A stretch of 64,000 bases of DNA from UBA6136 sp964386975 (GTDB taxonomy: Bacteria; Pseudomonadota; Gammaproteobacteria; Methylococcales; Methylococcaceae), in the NCBI GenBank assembly GCA_964386975.1, contig CAYLUS010000004.1, positions 22,637-86,636 on the forward strand, in the 5' to 3' direction. Positions 17,232 to 26,074 of the stretch are shown piece by piece (the first letter of the stretch is position 1; each line of letters opens with the position of its first letter). The position numbers were made by a program, and so were the translations under genes. A model generated the notes under the pieces. That model worked only from the letters and a program-made list of their open reading frames with translations, was not told the origin of the DNA and made no database searches.

Positions 17232-17870
17232 TCAGTCCTGGAACAGCCAGGGTGCCTCGGTGCGGCGCTTGGCTTCATAGGCCTTGATGGCATCTGCATG
17301 CTGAAGGCTCAGGGCAATGTCATCGAGGCCATTCAGCAGGCGGTGCTTGCGGTTGGGGTCAATCTCGAAAGGAATTTTTTCGCCGAACTTGGTGGTGATC
17401 AGCTGTTTTTCGAGATCGACTTCGAGCTGGTAGCCGATACCGGCCGCCTCCTCGAACAACTGATCGACAATCTTGCTGTCCAGGGTGATGGGCAAGAGGC
17501 CGTTCTTGAAGCAGTTGTTGTAGAAAATGTCGGCAAAACTCGGCGCGATGATCACCCGAAAGCCATAGTCATCGAGCGCCCAGGGGGCATGCTCGCGGGA
17601 GGAGCCGCAGCCGAAATTCTCACGCGTCAGGAGGATCCGCGCCCTGAACGCCTGAGGCTTGTTAAGAATGAAATCGGGGTTCTTGGGCCGATGGGTGCAA
17701 TCCATGTCCGGCTCACCCCGGTCGAGATAACGCCACTCATCAAACAGGTAGACCCCAAAACCGCTGCGCTTGATGGATTTCAGGAACTGCTTGGGGATGA
17801 TGGCATCGGTGTCGATGTTGGCCCGATCCAGCGGAATGACACGCGAATTGATGCGAAGGAATGATCTCAT
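17232..17870 (-). CDS. leuD: 3-isopropylmalate dehydratase small subunit
   Basis: Small subunit (swivel domain) of isopropylmalate isomerase; 212 residues. Hallmarks are DRANIDTDAIIPKQFLKSI near the N-terminus and the substrate-recognition loop NFGCGSSREHAPWAL. The start ATG overlaps the leuC stop by 4 bases (ATGA), which couples the two subunits. It acts as a heterodimer with LeuC in the cytoplasm. Confidence 0.97.
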   Translation of the reverse strand: MRSFLRINSRVIPLDRANIDTDAIIPKQFLKSIKRSGFGVYLFDEWRYLDRGEPDMDCTHRPKNPDFILNKPQAFRARILLTRENFGCGSSREHAPWALDDYGFRVIIAPSFADIFYNNCFKNGLLPITLDSKIVDQLFEEAAGIGYQLEVDLEKQLITTKFGEKIPFEIDPNRKHRLLNGLDDIALSLQHADAIKAYEAKRRTEAPWLFQD

Positions 17871-19480
17871 GACTTTTTCGTCCTCTTGATGGCCGGCGAG
17901 GCTTTCGATGGCTTGTCTTTCAGCGGCTCCTTCCGGGCCTTTGCCTTCTGAGTTTCACTGGACATGGGGGCGGCCGACTGTTTTGCGCGACTTGCCTCCG
18001 GGGGCGCTGCCTCTGTTTTCGGTGCGTTCTGCGTCTCGACCGGGGCTTTGGCCGGTGTTGTCGGCAATACGCCCGCCGGGAGGCTTCTGACGTCGACGAA
18101 GCGGCCGGTGACTGCGGCTGCGGCGGCCATGGCCGGGCTCACCAGATGGGTGCGACCACCAAACCCTTGGCGGCCCTCGAAATTGCGGTTGGAGGTCGAG
18201 GCGCAGCGTTCACCCGCTTCAAGGCGGTCCGCATTCATGGCAAGGCACATGGAGCAGCCCGGGTCTCGCCATTCAAAACCGGCCTCGACAAAAATGGCAT
18301 CCAGCCCCTCGGCCTCCGCCTGTTTCTTGACCAGGCCCGAGCCGGGAACCACCATTGCCAGCTTGACGTTCGAGGCGACCTTGCGGCCTTTGGCAATGCT
18401 GGCAGCGGCCCGTAGGTCCTCGATGCGACCGTTGGTGCAGGAGCCGATGAAGACTTTGTCGATAGCGATCTCGGTGATCGGCGTTCCGGCGTTAAGGCCC
18501 ATGTACTCAAGCGCCCGCAACATGCCATTGCGCTTGACCGGATCTTTCTCATCGTCCGGGTTCGGCACCTTGGCGTTGATGGGAACGACCATTTCAGGGG
18601 AGGTCCCCCAGCTGACCTGCGGAATCAGGTCGGCGGCCTGGATTTCGATCACGGCGTCGAAGGTCGCATCGGGGTCGCTCCTGAGTTCCTTCCATGCCAG
18701 CGTGGCCAGATCCCAGTTGCGTCCGGTCGGCGCCATCGGACGCCCCTTGAAATAACTGATCGTGGTGTCATCGACGGCCACGAGACCGGCGCGGGCACCG
18801 GCTTCGATCGCCATGTTGCAGAGGGTCATGCGTCCTTCCATCGACAGCGCACGAACCGCCTGGCCGGCAAACTCGATGGTGTAACCGGTGCCGCCCGCGG
18901 TGCCGATGCGACCGATGACGGCCAGAATGATGTCCTTGGCCGTGACGCCCTCACCCAGTGTTCCTTCGACCTTGACCTGCATGGTTTTGGTCTTGCGCTG
19001 CACCAGGCATTGGGTTGCAAGGGCATGCTCGACTTCGGAGGTGCCGATGCCGAAAGCCAGTGCGCCAAAGGCCCCATGCGTGGCGGTGTGGGAGTCACCG
19101 CAGACGATGGTCATGCCGGGCAGGGTGGCCCCTTGTTCCGGACCCATGACGTGGACGACCCCTTGGCGCTCATCGCCCATGGCGTACTCGGTAATGCCGA
19201 ATTCGCTGCAGTTGCGGCTCAAGGTGTCGATCTGCAATTTTGCAATCGGATCCTTGACGCCTTGGTCCCGCCCCTTGGTCGGCACGTTGTGATCCACCGT
19301 CGCCAGGTTGGCCTTTGGCCGCCAGGCCTTTCGGCCGCTGAGCCTGAGACCCTCGAACGCCTGCGGCGAGGTCACTTCGTGCAGGAGTTGTCGGTCGATG
19401 TAGATCAGTGCAGATCCATCCGCTTCGGTACAGACGACGTGAGCGTCCCAGAGTTTGTCATAAAGCGTTTTGCCGGCCAT
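17867..19480 (-). CDS. leuC: 3-isopropylmalate dehydratase large subunit with Lys/Pro/Ala-rich C-terminal tail
   Basis: Aconitase-family [4Fe-4S] subunit that isomerises 2- to 3-isopropylmalate. The core (about 1-467) is complete: VDHNVPT, CGDSHTATHGAFG, FIGSCTNGRIEDLR and DPGCSMCLAMN supply the substrate and cluster cysteine motifs, and it ends at VTGRFVDVRSL. About 70 more residues follow, nearly all Pro, Ala, Lys, Glu, Ser and Thr (pieces: TTPAKAPVETQNAP, KARKEPLKDKPSKAS, KRTKKS). Family members usually stop near 465-475 residues. The tail is in frame and its stop overlaps the leuD start, so it is not an annotation error of the start. Confidence 0.95.
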   Translation of the reverse strand: MAGKTLYDKLWDAHVVCTEADGSALIYIDRQLLHEVTSPQAFEGLRLSGRKAWRPKANLATVDHNVPTKGRDQGVKDPIAKLQIDTLSRNCSEFGITEYAMGDERQGVVHVMGPEQGATLPGMTIVCGDSHTATHGAFGALAFGIGTSEVEHALATQCLVQRKTKTMQVKVEGTLGEGVTAKDIILAVIGRIGTAGGTGYTIEFAGQAVRALSMEGRMTLCNMAIEAGARAGLVAVDDTTISYFKGRPMAPTGRNWDLATLAWKELRSDPDATFDAVIEIQAADLIPQVSWGTSPEMVVPINAKVPNPDDEKDPVKRNGMLRALEYMGLNAGTPITEIAIDKVFIGSCTNGRIEDLRAAASIAKGRKVASNVKLAMVVPGSGLVKKQAEAEGLDAIFVEAGFEWRDPGCSMCLAMNADRLEAGERCASTSNRNFEGRQGFGGRTHLVSPAMAAAAAVTGRFVDVRSLPAGVLPTTPAKAPVETQNAPKTEAAPPEASRAKQSAAPMSSETQKAKARKEPLKDKPSKASPAIKRTKKS

Positions 19481-19534
19481 AGGCTTAGGATTCCCGTGCT
19501 GAGAAGTAAAGTGGAATGAGGGTGCGGACGAAGA

Positions 19535-20182
19535 TCAGGGTGCCAGCGCCTCAAGCAATCGTGAGGTGATGGTTTCGACTTCGCCGATGCCATTGATGCT
19601 GGTAAAGGCCAGCCGACCTTCGGCGGCCTTTTTCTGGTAGTAGCTGACCAGAGGCAAGGTCTGGTCATGGTAGACGGCGAGACGTTTGCGGACCGTTCCC
19701 TCGCTGTCGTCATCCCGCTGGATCAGGGGTTCGCCGGTGACATCATCGAGTCCCTCGACCCGGGGGGGATTGAAGCGCAGGTGATAGGAGCGTCCCGAGG
19801 CTAGATGCACGCGGCGGCCGCTCATGCGCTGAACGATCTCTTCGTCATCGACCTGGAACTCCACCACATGATCGATGCCGATACCCATCTGTTCGAGGCC
19901 ATCGGCCTGGGCGATGGTGCGTGGAAAACCATCCAGCAGAAAGCCCTTGGAACAGTCAGGGGCTTTGATCCGTTCCTGGATCAGGCCGAGGATGATCTCG
20001 TCGGAGACGAGCAGGCCCTGATCCATGATCTTCTTGGCTTGCAGTCCGAGCTCGGTTCCTTCCCTCACCGCGGCGCGGAGCATGTCCCCGGTAGAGATTT
20101 GGGGGATTCCATATCGCTCGGTAATGGCCTGTGCCTGGGTGCCTTTGCCAGAGCCTGGCGCACCAAGGAGGATGACTCGCAT
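19535..20182 (-). CDS. adk: Adenylate kinase
   Basis: Catalyses ATP + AMP to 2 ADP. It is 215 residues from the ATG at 20182, which is preceded by AAGAGG at proper spacing; an upstream in-frame TTG is less likely. The P-loop GAPGSGKGT is at 7-15. DGFPRTIAQAD carries the AMP-side Arg. The long LID domain (GRRVHLASGRSYH onward) lacks the four zinc cysteines of Gram-positive enzymes. It lies 54 bases upstream of leuC on the same strand. Confidence 0.97.
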   Translation of the reverse strand: MRVILLGAPGSGKGTQAQAITERYGIPQISTGDMLRAAVREGTELGLQAKKIMDQGLLVSDEIILGLIQERIKAPDCSKGFLLDGFPRTIAQADGLEQMGIGIDHVVEFQVDDEEIVQRMSGRRVHLASGRSYHLRFNPPRVEGLDDVTGEPLIQRDDDSEGTVRKRLAVYHDQTLPLVSYYQKKAAEGRLAFTSINGIGEVETITSRLLEALAP

Positions 20183-20301
20183 CTCGAACCTCTTCAATTA
20201 AAAGACCCTGATTTTCGCACAACCGTCGCTACCAGACCAGATTTTCAAGGCGGCCGGCCGGTTTTAAGACGAGCATCCCCCGGCCAATCGGCCCCTCTTC
20301 T

Positions 20302-21147
20302 TCAGCGCAGCGAGCGGAGGAGGAAGGTCGGTCGGATCCCTTGGGTCCAATCCTGGGTTTCTGCACGGGTGACGCCACTTTGGACGAGGGCCGAGTCAAT
20401 ACCGCAGCGGCTGGCGCCCAGAATATCCGTTTCCACTTGATCCCCGATCATCAGCAGGCGGTCCGTGCCGACGCGCCGCCGGGCTTCTTCGAAAAGGGCC
20501 GGCTCCGGTTTGCCCAGCACCTCGAAACGAAGATCGGATCGCCCCGGATACCGTTGCCTGAGGACCGCCTCGATCACCAGGGCGAGGCTGCCACAGGTCA
20601 TCCCAAACCCCTCGGGTTTGGGATAGATCAGATCGGGGTTCGGCAGAATCAGGGGGGTCCTGAGGCCCTGATCGAGGCGCTGGATCAGCCGAGAGAGGGT
20701 GGCATCCATAAACTCCAGGAAAGGAAAGCCCACCTGATCTCCGATCACCAGACCTTCGAAATCCTGCGTGGGTGGCACCGGCCTGGCGCCGGCCTCCTCG
20801 ACAAAGCGGTGCGTGCCCCAGGGGCCCAGGACGGCAATAGGCTTGCCCTCCAGGGCGTGGCGCAGGAGGGCATCCCGGATGAGCTCACCGGCGGTCACGA
20901 TCTGCTCCGGCCCCAGGGGAAATCCGAAGGCCTGATAGCGGCGGGCGGCCTCGTCCGGTAGTCGGGCTGCCGAGTTGCTGACAACCAGATAGGGTTTTCC
21001 GAGGGCCGTGAGGGTTTTGAGTAACTCGACCGCACCCGGCAAGGGCCCGTCCCGATGCACCAGAACCCCATAGGCGTCGAACAGGAACGCGTCATAGCGC
21101 GTGATCAGCGCCTGAATACGTGTTGGGCTTGGGGACATTGCGGACAT
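20302..21147 (-). CDS. HAD superfamily class IIA phosphatase (TIGR01459-like)
   Basis: NagD-like HAD hydrolase, about 281 residues. Motif I is FLFDAYGVLV, with Asp as nucleophile and the second Asp replaced by Tyr-Gly context as in the TIGR01459 group. Motif II is LVVSNSAARL, motif III Lys lies in EVLGKPEPALFEEA, and motif IV is LMIGDQVETDILGA. The ATG at 21147 follows AAAGAG; a GTG at 21150 and an ATG at 21138 are alternatives. It is divergent from the DUF411 gene. The substrate is unknown. Confidence 0.85.
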   Translation of the reverse strand: MSAMSPSPTRIQALITRYDAFLFDAYGVLVHRDGPLPGAVELLKTLTALGKPYLVVSNSAARLPDEAARRYQAFGFPLGPEQIVTAGELIRDALLRHALEGKPIAVLGPWGTHRFVEEAGARPVPPTQDFEGLVIGDQVGFPFLEFMDATLSRLIQRLDQGLRTPLILPNPDLIYPKPEGFGMTCGSLALVIEAVLRQRYPGRSDLRFEVLGKPEPALFEEARRRVGTDRLLMIGDQVETDILGASRCGIDSALVQSGVTRAETQDWTQGIRPTFLLRSLR

Positions 21148-21252
21148 CACGGGGCTCTTTTGAGATCGGTAGCGGCTAGACTATCAGGCACGGAGTCACG
21201 CGCCTGCGTCTCCCTTATCTCAATGGGTCTAAAGGTCACGGAGCACGTAAGC

Positions 21253-21714
21253 ATGAGTATGAAACAGCGGCAGATTCTTTTTGCGGTGGGTCTTTGGATG
21301 GGGGTACAGGGGTTGGCGCCGGTGATGGCGGCCGCCAAGCCATCCATGACGGTCTACCGCAGTCCGACCTGTGGGTGTTGTGAGAAATGGGTCGCCCACA
21401 TGCGCCAGAATGGCTTCAAGGTAGAAGATATCGTCTCCAGCGACATGGAGGCCGTCAAGCAGCAGCGCGGGGTTCCCAAGGCCTTGCGGTCTTGTCATAC
21501 CGCGGTCGTGGGGCAACATGTTATCGAAGGGCATGTGCCGGCGCAGGACATCGAGGCCTTACTGAAGGGGCCGGCCAGCCCCTATGGTATCAGTGTGCCC
21601 GGCATGCCCTCGGGAACCCCCGGCATGGAAATGGGGGGTCGCAAGGATCCCTATGACGTCGTCGGGTTCGAGAAAAATGGAAGCAGCAGGGTGCTCCGTC
21701 ACGTGGCTGAATGA
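21253..21714 (+). CDS. DUF411 metal-binding protein, exported
   Basis: A 153-residue protein of the DUF411 family, often linked to copper resistance loci. The signal peptide spans about 1-27 (hydrophobic core FAVGLWMGVQGLAPVMA). The mature start carries the thioredoxin-like metal motif SPTCGCCEKW, and the family's RSCHTAVVGQHVIEGHVPA follows. A Met/Gly-rich stretch near the C-terminus (GMPSGTPGMEMGG) could add soft-metal ligands. The ATG at 21253 has GGAG upstream. It stands alone between a HAD gene and glyQ. Copper handling is inferred from the family. Confidence 0.86.
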   Translation: MSMKQRQILFAVGLWMGVQGLAPVMAAAKPSMTVYRSPTCGCCEKWVAHMRQNGFKVEDIVSSDMEAVKQQRGVPKALRSCHTAVVGQHVIEGHVPAQDIEALLKGPASPYGISVPGMPSGTPGMEMGGRKDPYDVVGFEKNGSSRVLRHVAE

Positions 21715-21768
21715 TTCGAGGGGCGTTCCTGCAACCGATTTTTGGGCCGCCGGGTCGGCTGGAGTCGC

Positions 21769-21774
21769 TATAAT
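21769..21774 (+). promoter_or_regulatory. Candidate -10 element for glyQS
   Basis: A perfect TATAAT 40 bases before the glyQ start, in the 90-base gap after the DUF411 gene. No clear -35 hexamer is seen at 16-18 bases, so the promoter call rests on the -10 and position alone. Confidence 0.4.
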
Positions 21775-21814
21775 TGCCGGTTTGAATTTCCAAGAGCCTT
21801 TCTAGGTGGTCTCC

Positions 21815-22735
21815 GTGACTCCACGACAACACGATGTTTCGACTTTTCAGGGCCTGATTCTGGCGCTCCAGGAGTACTGGGCCACACAGGGCTGCGTGAT
21901 CCTTCAGCCCCTTGATCTTGAAGTGGGTGCCGGCACCTTTCATCCGGCCACTTTCCTGCGCTCGATCGGCCCGGAGCCCTGGAATACCGCCTATGTCCAG
22001 CCTTCCCGGCGACCGACCGATGGCCGTTATGGGGAAAATCCCAACCGCCTGCAGCATTATTACCAGTTCCAGGTGATCATGAAGCCCTCGCCTGCGCATT
22101 TTCAGGAGTTGTATCTGGGGTCCTTGCAGCAACTGGGTTTTGATCTCAAGGAGCATGACATCCGCTTCGTTGAGGACAACTGGGAATCGCCAACGCTGGG
22201 TGCCTGGGGTCTGGGCTGGGAAGTGTGGCTCAATGGCATGGAAGTGACCCAGTTCACCTATTTCCAGCAGGTCGGCGGCCTGGATTGCCGGCCGGTCAGC
22301 GGCGAGATCACTTACGGGCTGGAACGCATCGCCATGTACCTGCAGGGCAAAGAGAGTGTGTTCGACCTGGTCTGGGCCAAGGGACCGCAGGGCGTGGTTA
22401 CCTATGGCGATGTCTACCATCAGAACGAAGTGGAAATGTCGGCGTTCAATTTTGAGCAGGCCGATACGACCTTCCTGTTCGGCGCCTTTGATACTTATGA
22501 AAGGGAGTGCAAGCGGCTGATCGAGAAGGATCTGCCACTGCCGGCCTATGAGATGGTGCTCAAGGCCTCACATGCCTTCAACCTGCTGGATGCCCGCAAG
22601 GCGATCTCGGTGACCGAACGCCAGCGCTTTATCCTTCGGGTGCGTGAATTGGCCAAGGCCGTTGCAGAGGCGTACTACCAGTGCCGGGAACGACTCGGCT
22701 TCCCGATGCTGAACGAGAAGAGTGATTCAAGATGA
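21815..22735 (+). CDS. glyQ: Glycine-tRNA ligase alpha subunit
   Basis: Catalytic subunit of the alpha2beta2 bacterial glycyl-tRNA synthetase; 306 residues. Family segments include TFQGLILALQEYWATQGC, GRYGENPNRLQHYYQFQV, NWESPTLGAWGLGWEVWLNG and the SVTERQRFILRVREL end. The GTG at 21815 is preferred because AGGTGG sits 5 bases upstream; another GTG at 21806 would add three residues. Its stop overlaps the glyS ATG by 4 bases (ATGA). Confidence 0.96.
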   Translation: MTPRQHDVSTFQGLILALQEYWATQGCVILQPLDLEVGAGTFHPATFLRSIGPEPWNTAYVQPSRRPTDGRYGENPNRLQHYYQFQVIMKPSPAHFQELYLGSLQQLGFDLKEHDIRFVEDNWESPTLGAWGLGWEVWLNGMEVTQFTYFQQVGGLDCRPVSGEITYGLERIAMYLQGKESVFDLVWAKGPQGVVTYGDVYHQNEVEMSAFNFEQADTTFLFGAFDTYERECKRLIEKDLPLPAYEMVLKASHAFNLLDARKAISVTERQRFILRVRELAKAVAEAYYQCRERLGFPMLNEKSDSR

Positions 22736-24644
22736 GCGAACGCCGCGATGTCCTGTTTGAACTGGGAACGGAGGAACTCCCGCCCAAGTCCTTGCTGACC
22801 CTGAGTCAGTCGCTCTCAAGCCAGGTCGAGGCCGGGCTGAACAAGGCGGCGATCGGTTTCAATGCCATTCGTCCCTATGCAACGCCACGCCGGCTCGCCC
22901 TTCTGATCGAGGGGGTCGAAGTCAGCCAGCCGGACCTGCCGATCGAGCGCCGGGGTCCTGCCAAGGCAGCGGCCTTCAACCCCGATGGATCGCCGAGCAA
23001 GGCCCTTGAGGGCTTCCTCAAGGGGGCACAGGCTACGGTCAAGGACCTGGTGACCCTTGAAACCGACAAGGGGGCCTGGGTCGCGGTGCGCCAGATCCAG
23101 AAGGGCGTCATGAGCCGGGATCTGATTGCCGATATCGTGCGTCAGGCCCTCGCCGGCCTGCCGATTGCCAAGCGCATGCGTTGGGGCAACGGGTCGGCTG
23201 AATTTGTCCGCCCGGTCCATTGGGTCGTGCTGATGATGGGATCGGAGGTGATTGAGACCGAAATCCTTGGAATTCAAAGTGGCCGTGTGACCCGGGGGCA
23301 CCGATTTCATGGGACATCCCAGCTGACGCTGGATGCGCCCAGAGAATATGCGGGTGTTCTCGAGCATCAGGGGTGGGTGCTGGTCGATTTTGCCCGGCGC
23401 AAGCAGAAGATCCAGGAGTTGGCCGAAGCCGCGGCCCTGACCGTCAAGGGGCAGGCCGTGATCGACCCCGACCTCCTGAATGAAGTCACCGCGCTGGTCG
23501 AGTGGCCCGTGCCGGTCCTCGGCGGCTTTGAGTCGCGCTTCCTGAACCTGCCTCCCGAGGTGCTCATCACCACCATGCAGGCCAACCAGAAATATTTTCC
23601 GGTCCGCGCGCAGGGCGGGGAGTTGCTGCCGCATTTCATTACCTTCAGCAACCTTGACAGCAGCCGTCTGGACACCGTGCGCGAAGGCAACGAGCGTGTG
23701 GTCCGGCCGCGCTTGACGGATGCCGAGTTTTTCTGGAACCAGGACCTGAAACGCTCGCTTGGAGACCGGTTTAAGGATCTGGGGCAGGTCACCTTTCAAA
23801 AAGTCCTGGGGTCAATCAAGGACAAGTCACTGCGGGTGGAGTCGCTGGCGGTCCATATTGCCGGCCTGATTGGCGTCAATCCGGCCGCTACCGCCCGTGC
23901 GGCACGCTTGGCCAAGGCTGACCTCTTGACGGCCATGGTCGGCGAATTTCCTGAGCTCCAGGGCATCATGGGGCGCTACTATGCATTGGCCGAGGGCGAG
24001 TCTTTGGAGGTCGCCACGGCCATTGAAGAGCAGTATNNNNNNNNNNNNNNNNNNNNNNNNNNNNNNNNNNNNNNNNNNNNNNNNNNNNNNNNNNNNNNNN
24101 NNNNNNNNNNNNNNNNNNNNNNNNNNNNNNNNNNNNTAAGGTCGAGGCCTTCATCTTGGATCGCTTGCGTGGCTATGTGCTCGAAAAAGGGTATCGGCCC
24201 GATGAATACGAAGCGGTGCTGGCCGTGTCTCCGGCGAGCCTTCTGGATTTCATGAAGCGGCTTGAGGCTGTTCGTGCCTTCCGCAGCTACCCGGAGGCGG
24301 AGAGTCTTGCAGCGGCCAACAAACGGCTTCGCAACATTCTCCGGAAGCTCGATGCGCCGGTGACGGCCGAGGTCGCACCCGAGGTGCTCCAGGATGCGGC
24401 CGAAAAAGAGTTGCTGGAGGAGGCGCTGGCGGCACGCGAGGATCTTGGTGATGCCCTCAAGCTGCGCGACTACACCCGCGCCATGAAGCGTCTCTCGGGC
24501 CTGAGAGTCCCAATTGACCGCTTCTTTGATGAGGTCATGGTGATGGCCGAGGAGGAGGGGCTGCGTCGCAACCGGCTTGGCCTTCTGGCACTGATCGAGG
24601 CGCTGTTCCTGAATGTCGCCGATATTTCCCGCTTGCAGGGATGA
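22732..24644 (+). CDS. glyS: Glycine-tRNA ligase beta subunit, interrupted by an assembly gap
   Basis: tRNA-binding beta subunit of glycyl-tRNA synthetase. Residues 1-435 (to 24036) start LFELGTEELPPKSL and end in the family's GRYYALAEGESLEVATAIEEQY segment. After 100 Ns the frame resumes one base later, at 24138 (KVEAFILDRLRGYVL), and runs 168 residues to SRLQG. Compared with the roughly 690-residue family length, about 85-90 residues are missing, so the real gap is nearer 265 bases than 100. The frame change is explained by the placeholder; a real frameshift need not be assumed. gmhB overlaps the stop (ATGA). Confidence 0.93.
24037..24136. other. Assembly gap (100 Ns)
   Basis: A run of exactly 100 undetermined bases inside glyS, a standard scaffold placeholder. 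The coding frame on the two sides differs by one base across it, as expected if 100 is not the true length. Confidence 0.99.
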
Positions 24645-25198
24645 TTGCCGGTCGGGGCAGGGAACGGCTGGTGATCCTGGACCGCGACGGGGTCATCAAT
24701 GAAGATTCCGATGCCTATATCAAATCCCCGGCGGAGTGGATTCCGATCCCCGGAAGCCTTGAGGCCATTGCCCGACTGACGCGCGCGGGTTTTCGGATTT
24801 TCGTGTTGACCAATCAATCCGGGATCGCCCGGAACTACTTTGACGAGCGCGTGCTGAAAGCGATTCACGAGGGGATGCTGTCGGCCATCGAAGCGCACGG
24901 CGGCCACATTGAAGCGATTCTCCACTGCCCGCATGGCCCGGAAGACGCCTGTGACTGCAGAAAACCGCTGCCCGGGCTGTTCCGTGCCTTGTCACAACGA
25001 ATCGGTATCGATCTTCAGGGCGCTCCGGCCATCGGCGATTCGCATCGCGACCTGGTGGCTGCAAGAGCAGTCGGTGCATCGCCGATTCTTGTCAGAACCG
25101 GGAAAGGGTTGCGGACGCTTGCAGCGCATCCGGAACCGGGCTGCCCGGTCTGCGATGATCTCAGCGCAGCCGTCGATCTGATTCTTGACCAGGGGTGA
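24641..25198 (+). CDS. gmhB: D-glycero-beta-D-manno-heptose-1,7-bisphosphate 7-phosphatase
   Basis: HAD phosphatase in ADP-heptose synthesis for the LPS inner core; 185 residues. Motif I ILDRDGVIN gives Asp14 and Asp16; motif II is VLTNQSGIAR. The GmhB zinc loop CPHGPEDACDCRKP is present, and the Lys of CDCRKP serves motif III. Motif IV is AIGDSHRDLVAA. It overlaps glyS by 4 bases and is followed after 3 bases by plsC. Presence of GmhB points to a Gram-negative LPS with heptose. Confidence 0.94.
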   Translation: MIAGRGRERLVILDRDGVINEDSDAYIKSPAEWIPIPGSLEAIARLTRAGFRIFVLTNQSGIARNYFDERVLKAIHEGMLSAIEAHGGHIEAILHCPHGPEDACDCRKPLPGLFRALSQRIGIDLQGAPAIGDSHRDLVAARAVGASPILVRTGKGLRTLAAHPEPGCPVCDDLSAAVDLILDQG

Positions 25199-25201
25199 TC
25201 C

Positions 25202-25912
25202 GTGATTTTTCTGAAGTCCCTTCTTTTTCTATTAGGCCAGATTGTGTCCACCTTTCTGCTCGGGCCTTTGGTCCTGATGCTCTGGCCGTTTCCCATGCAG
25301 AGTCGTTACCGGCTGGCCGTCCTCTGGACCCGCTTCAATCTCTGGATGCTCAAGGTCATCTGTGGTCTCGGATTTGAGGTCAAGGGGACTCATCACATCC
25401 CCAAGGATCAGGCGGGGCTGATTTTCTGCAAACACCAGTCGGCATTTGAGACATTAGCGCTCCTCGTGATCTTTCCGCCCTCGGTCTTCATCCTGAAGCA
25501 GGAATTGATCCGAATCCCGGTCTGGGGTTGGGCGCTTTCAACCCTGAAACCGATCGCGATTGACCGCAGCGCCAAGTCTCAGGCGCTCAAGCAGGTGCTC
25601 CGCGAGGGTGTCGCCCGCATCCGCAGTGGCTATTGGGTCATCTTGTTTCCAGAAGGCACGCGGGTGGCACCCGGCGAGAAAGGCCATTACGGATCCAGCG
25701 GCGGGCTCTTGGCGCACCGTGCCCAGTGCCCGGTGGTCCCGGTGGCCCACAATGCCGGCACCTACTGGCGCAAAAATGGCTTCCTGAAATACCCGGGAAC
25801 CATCGAGGTGGTGGTCGGCCCTGCCTTGGATGGGTCAACGCTCTCGGCGGCCGAGATCACTCGACAGGGTGAGGCCTGGATCGAAGAGACCATGGCGTCG
25901 CTTCCACACTGA
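25202..25912 (+). CDS. plsC: 1-acyl-sn-glycerol-3-phosphate acyltransferase family
   Basis: Membrane-bound acyltransferase making phosphatidic acid; 236 residues, start GTG. Motif 1 is KHQSAFET, an HX4E version of the usual HX4D, as in related gamma-proteobacterial PlsC proteins. Motif III is LFPEGTRVAPGE, and PVVPVAHNAGTYW supplies motif IV. There is an N-terminal hydrophobic helix (about 4-22). It lies 3 bases after gmhB, in the glyQ-glyS-gmhB-plsC run seen in other Gammaproteobacteria. An alternative is a lysophospholipid acyltransferase with another acceptor. Confidence 0.88.
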   Translation: MIFLKSLLFLLGQIVSTFLLGPLVLMLWPFPMQSRYRLAVLWTRFNLWMLKVICGLGFEVKGTHHIPKDQAGLIFCKHQSAFETLALLVIFPPSVFILKQELIRIPVWGWALSTLKPIAIDRSAKSQALKQVLREGVARIRSGYWVILFPEGTRVAPGEKGHYGSSGGLLAHRAQCPVVPVAHNAGTYWRKNGFLKYPGTIEVVVGPALDGSTLSAAEITRQGEAWIEETMASLPH

Positions 25913-25982
25913 CATAACAGTGCAGCAGGATGTGCCGTCTTGCTGCGGAGCAGGCGCGCGAGCGCAAAAGGGGGATTCAGGC

Positions 25983-26010
25983 AAAAAAAAGCGACCGCAG
26001 TGGGGTCGCT
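25983..26010 (-). terminator. Orphan minus-strand rho-independent terminator
   Basis: A seven-base-pair stem AGCGACC/GGTCGCT with a 7-nt loop and a run of eight T on the minus strand. On the plus strand the hairpin is followed by GAAGGAGG, so it does not serve plsC. The 369-base gap 25913-26281 holds this terminator, the sRNA candidate and the oadG leader, and no other supported feature. Confidence 0.75.
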
Positions 26011-26074
26011 GAAGGAGGAGAATAGGGTCGAGAAGTCGGTACTCGCCCCCCGTTTCGGGGCTCCGTTGAAGTTG
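25983..26074 (-). ncRNA. Candidate small regulatory RNA with anti-Shine-Dalgarno motif
   Basis: A minus-strand terminator (AGCGACC-CCACTGC-GGTCGCT followed by seven to eight T, 25983-26010) has no minus-strand gene upstream of it. Going 5' from it: a C/U-rich stretch with CTCCTCCTTC (26011-26020), a CGAG/CTCG hairpin (26029-26045), and a CCCCG-AAA-CGGGG hairpin (26048-26060). Before these lies an extended -10, TGCAATACT (26081-26089), that would start an RNA of about 92 nt near 26074. The layout of two hairpins, a CCUCC-bearing single-stranded region and a strong terminator fits an Hfq-type sRNA. Promoter -35 is weak; this is inference from sequence alone. Confidence 0.45.

Noticed and set aside
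21715..21814. T-box leader upstream of glyQS
   Set aside because: No T-box sequence or stem I is visible and these are rare in Gammaproteobacteria; a simple promoter fits.
22732..24255. Apparent frameshift or pseudogene in glyS
   Set aside because: The frame change coincides with a 100-N placeholder; both flanks are normal GlyS.
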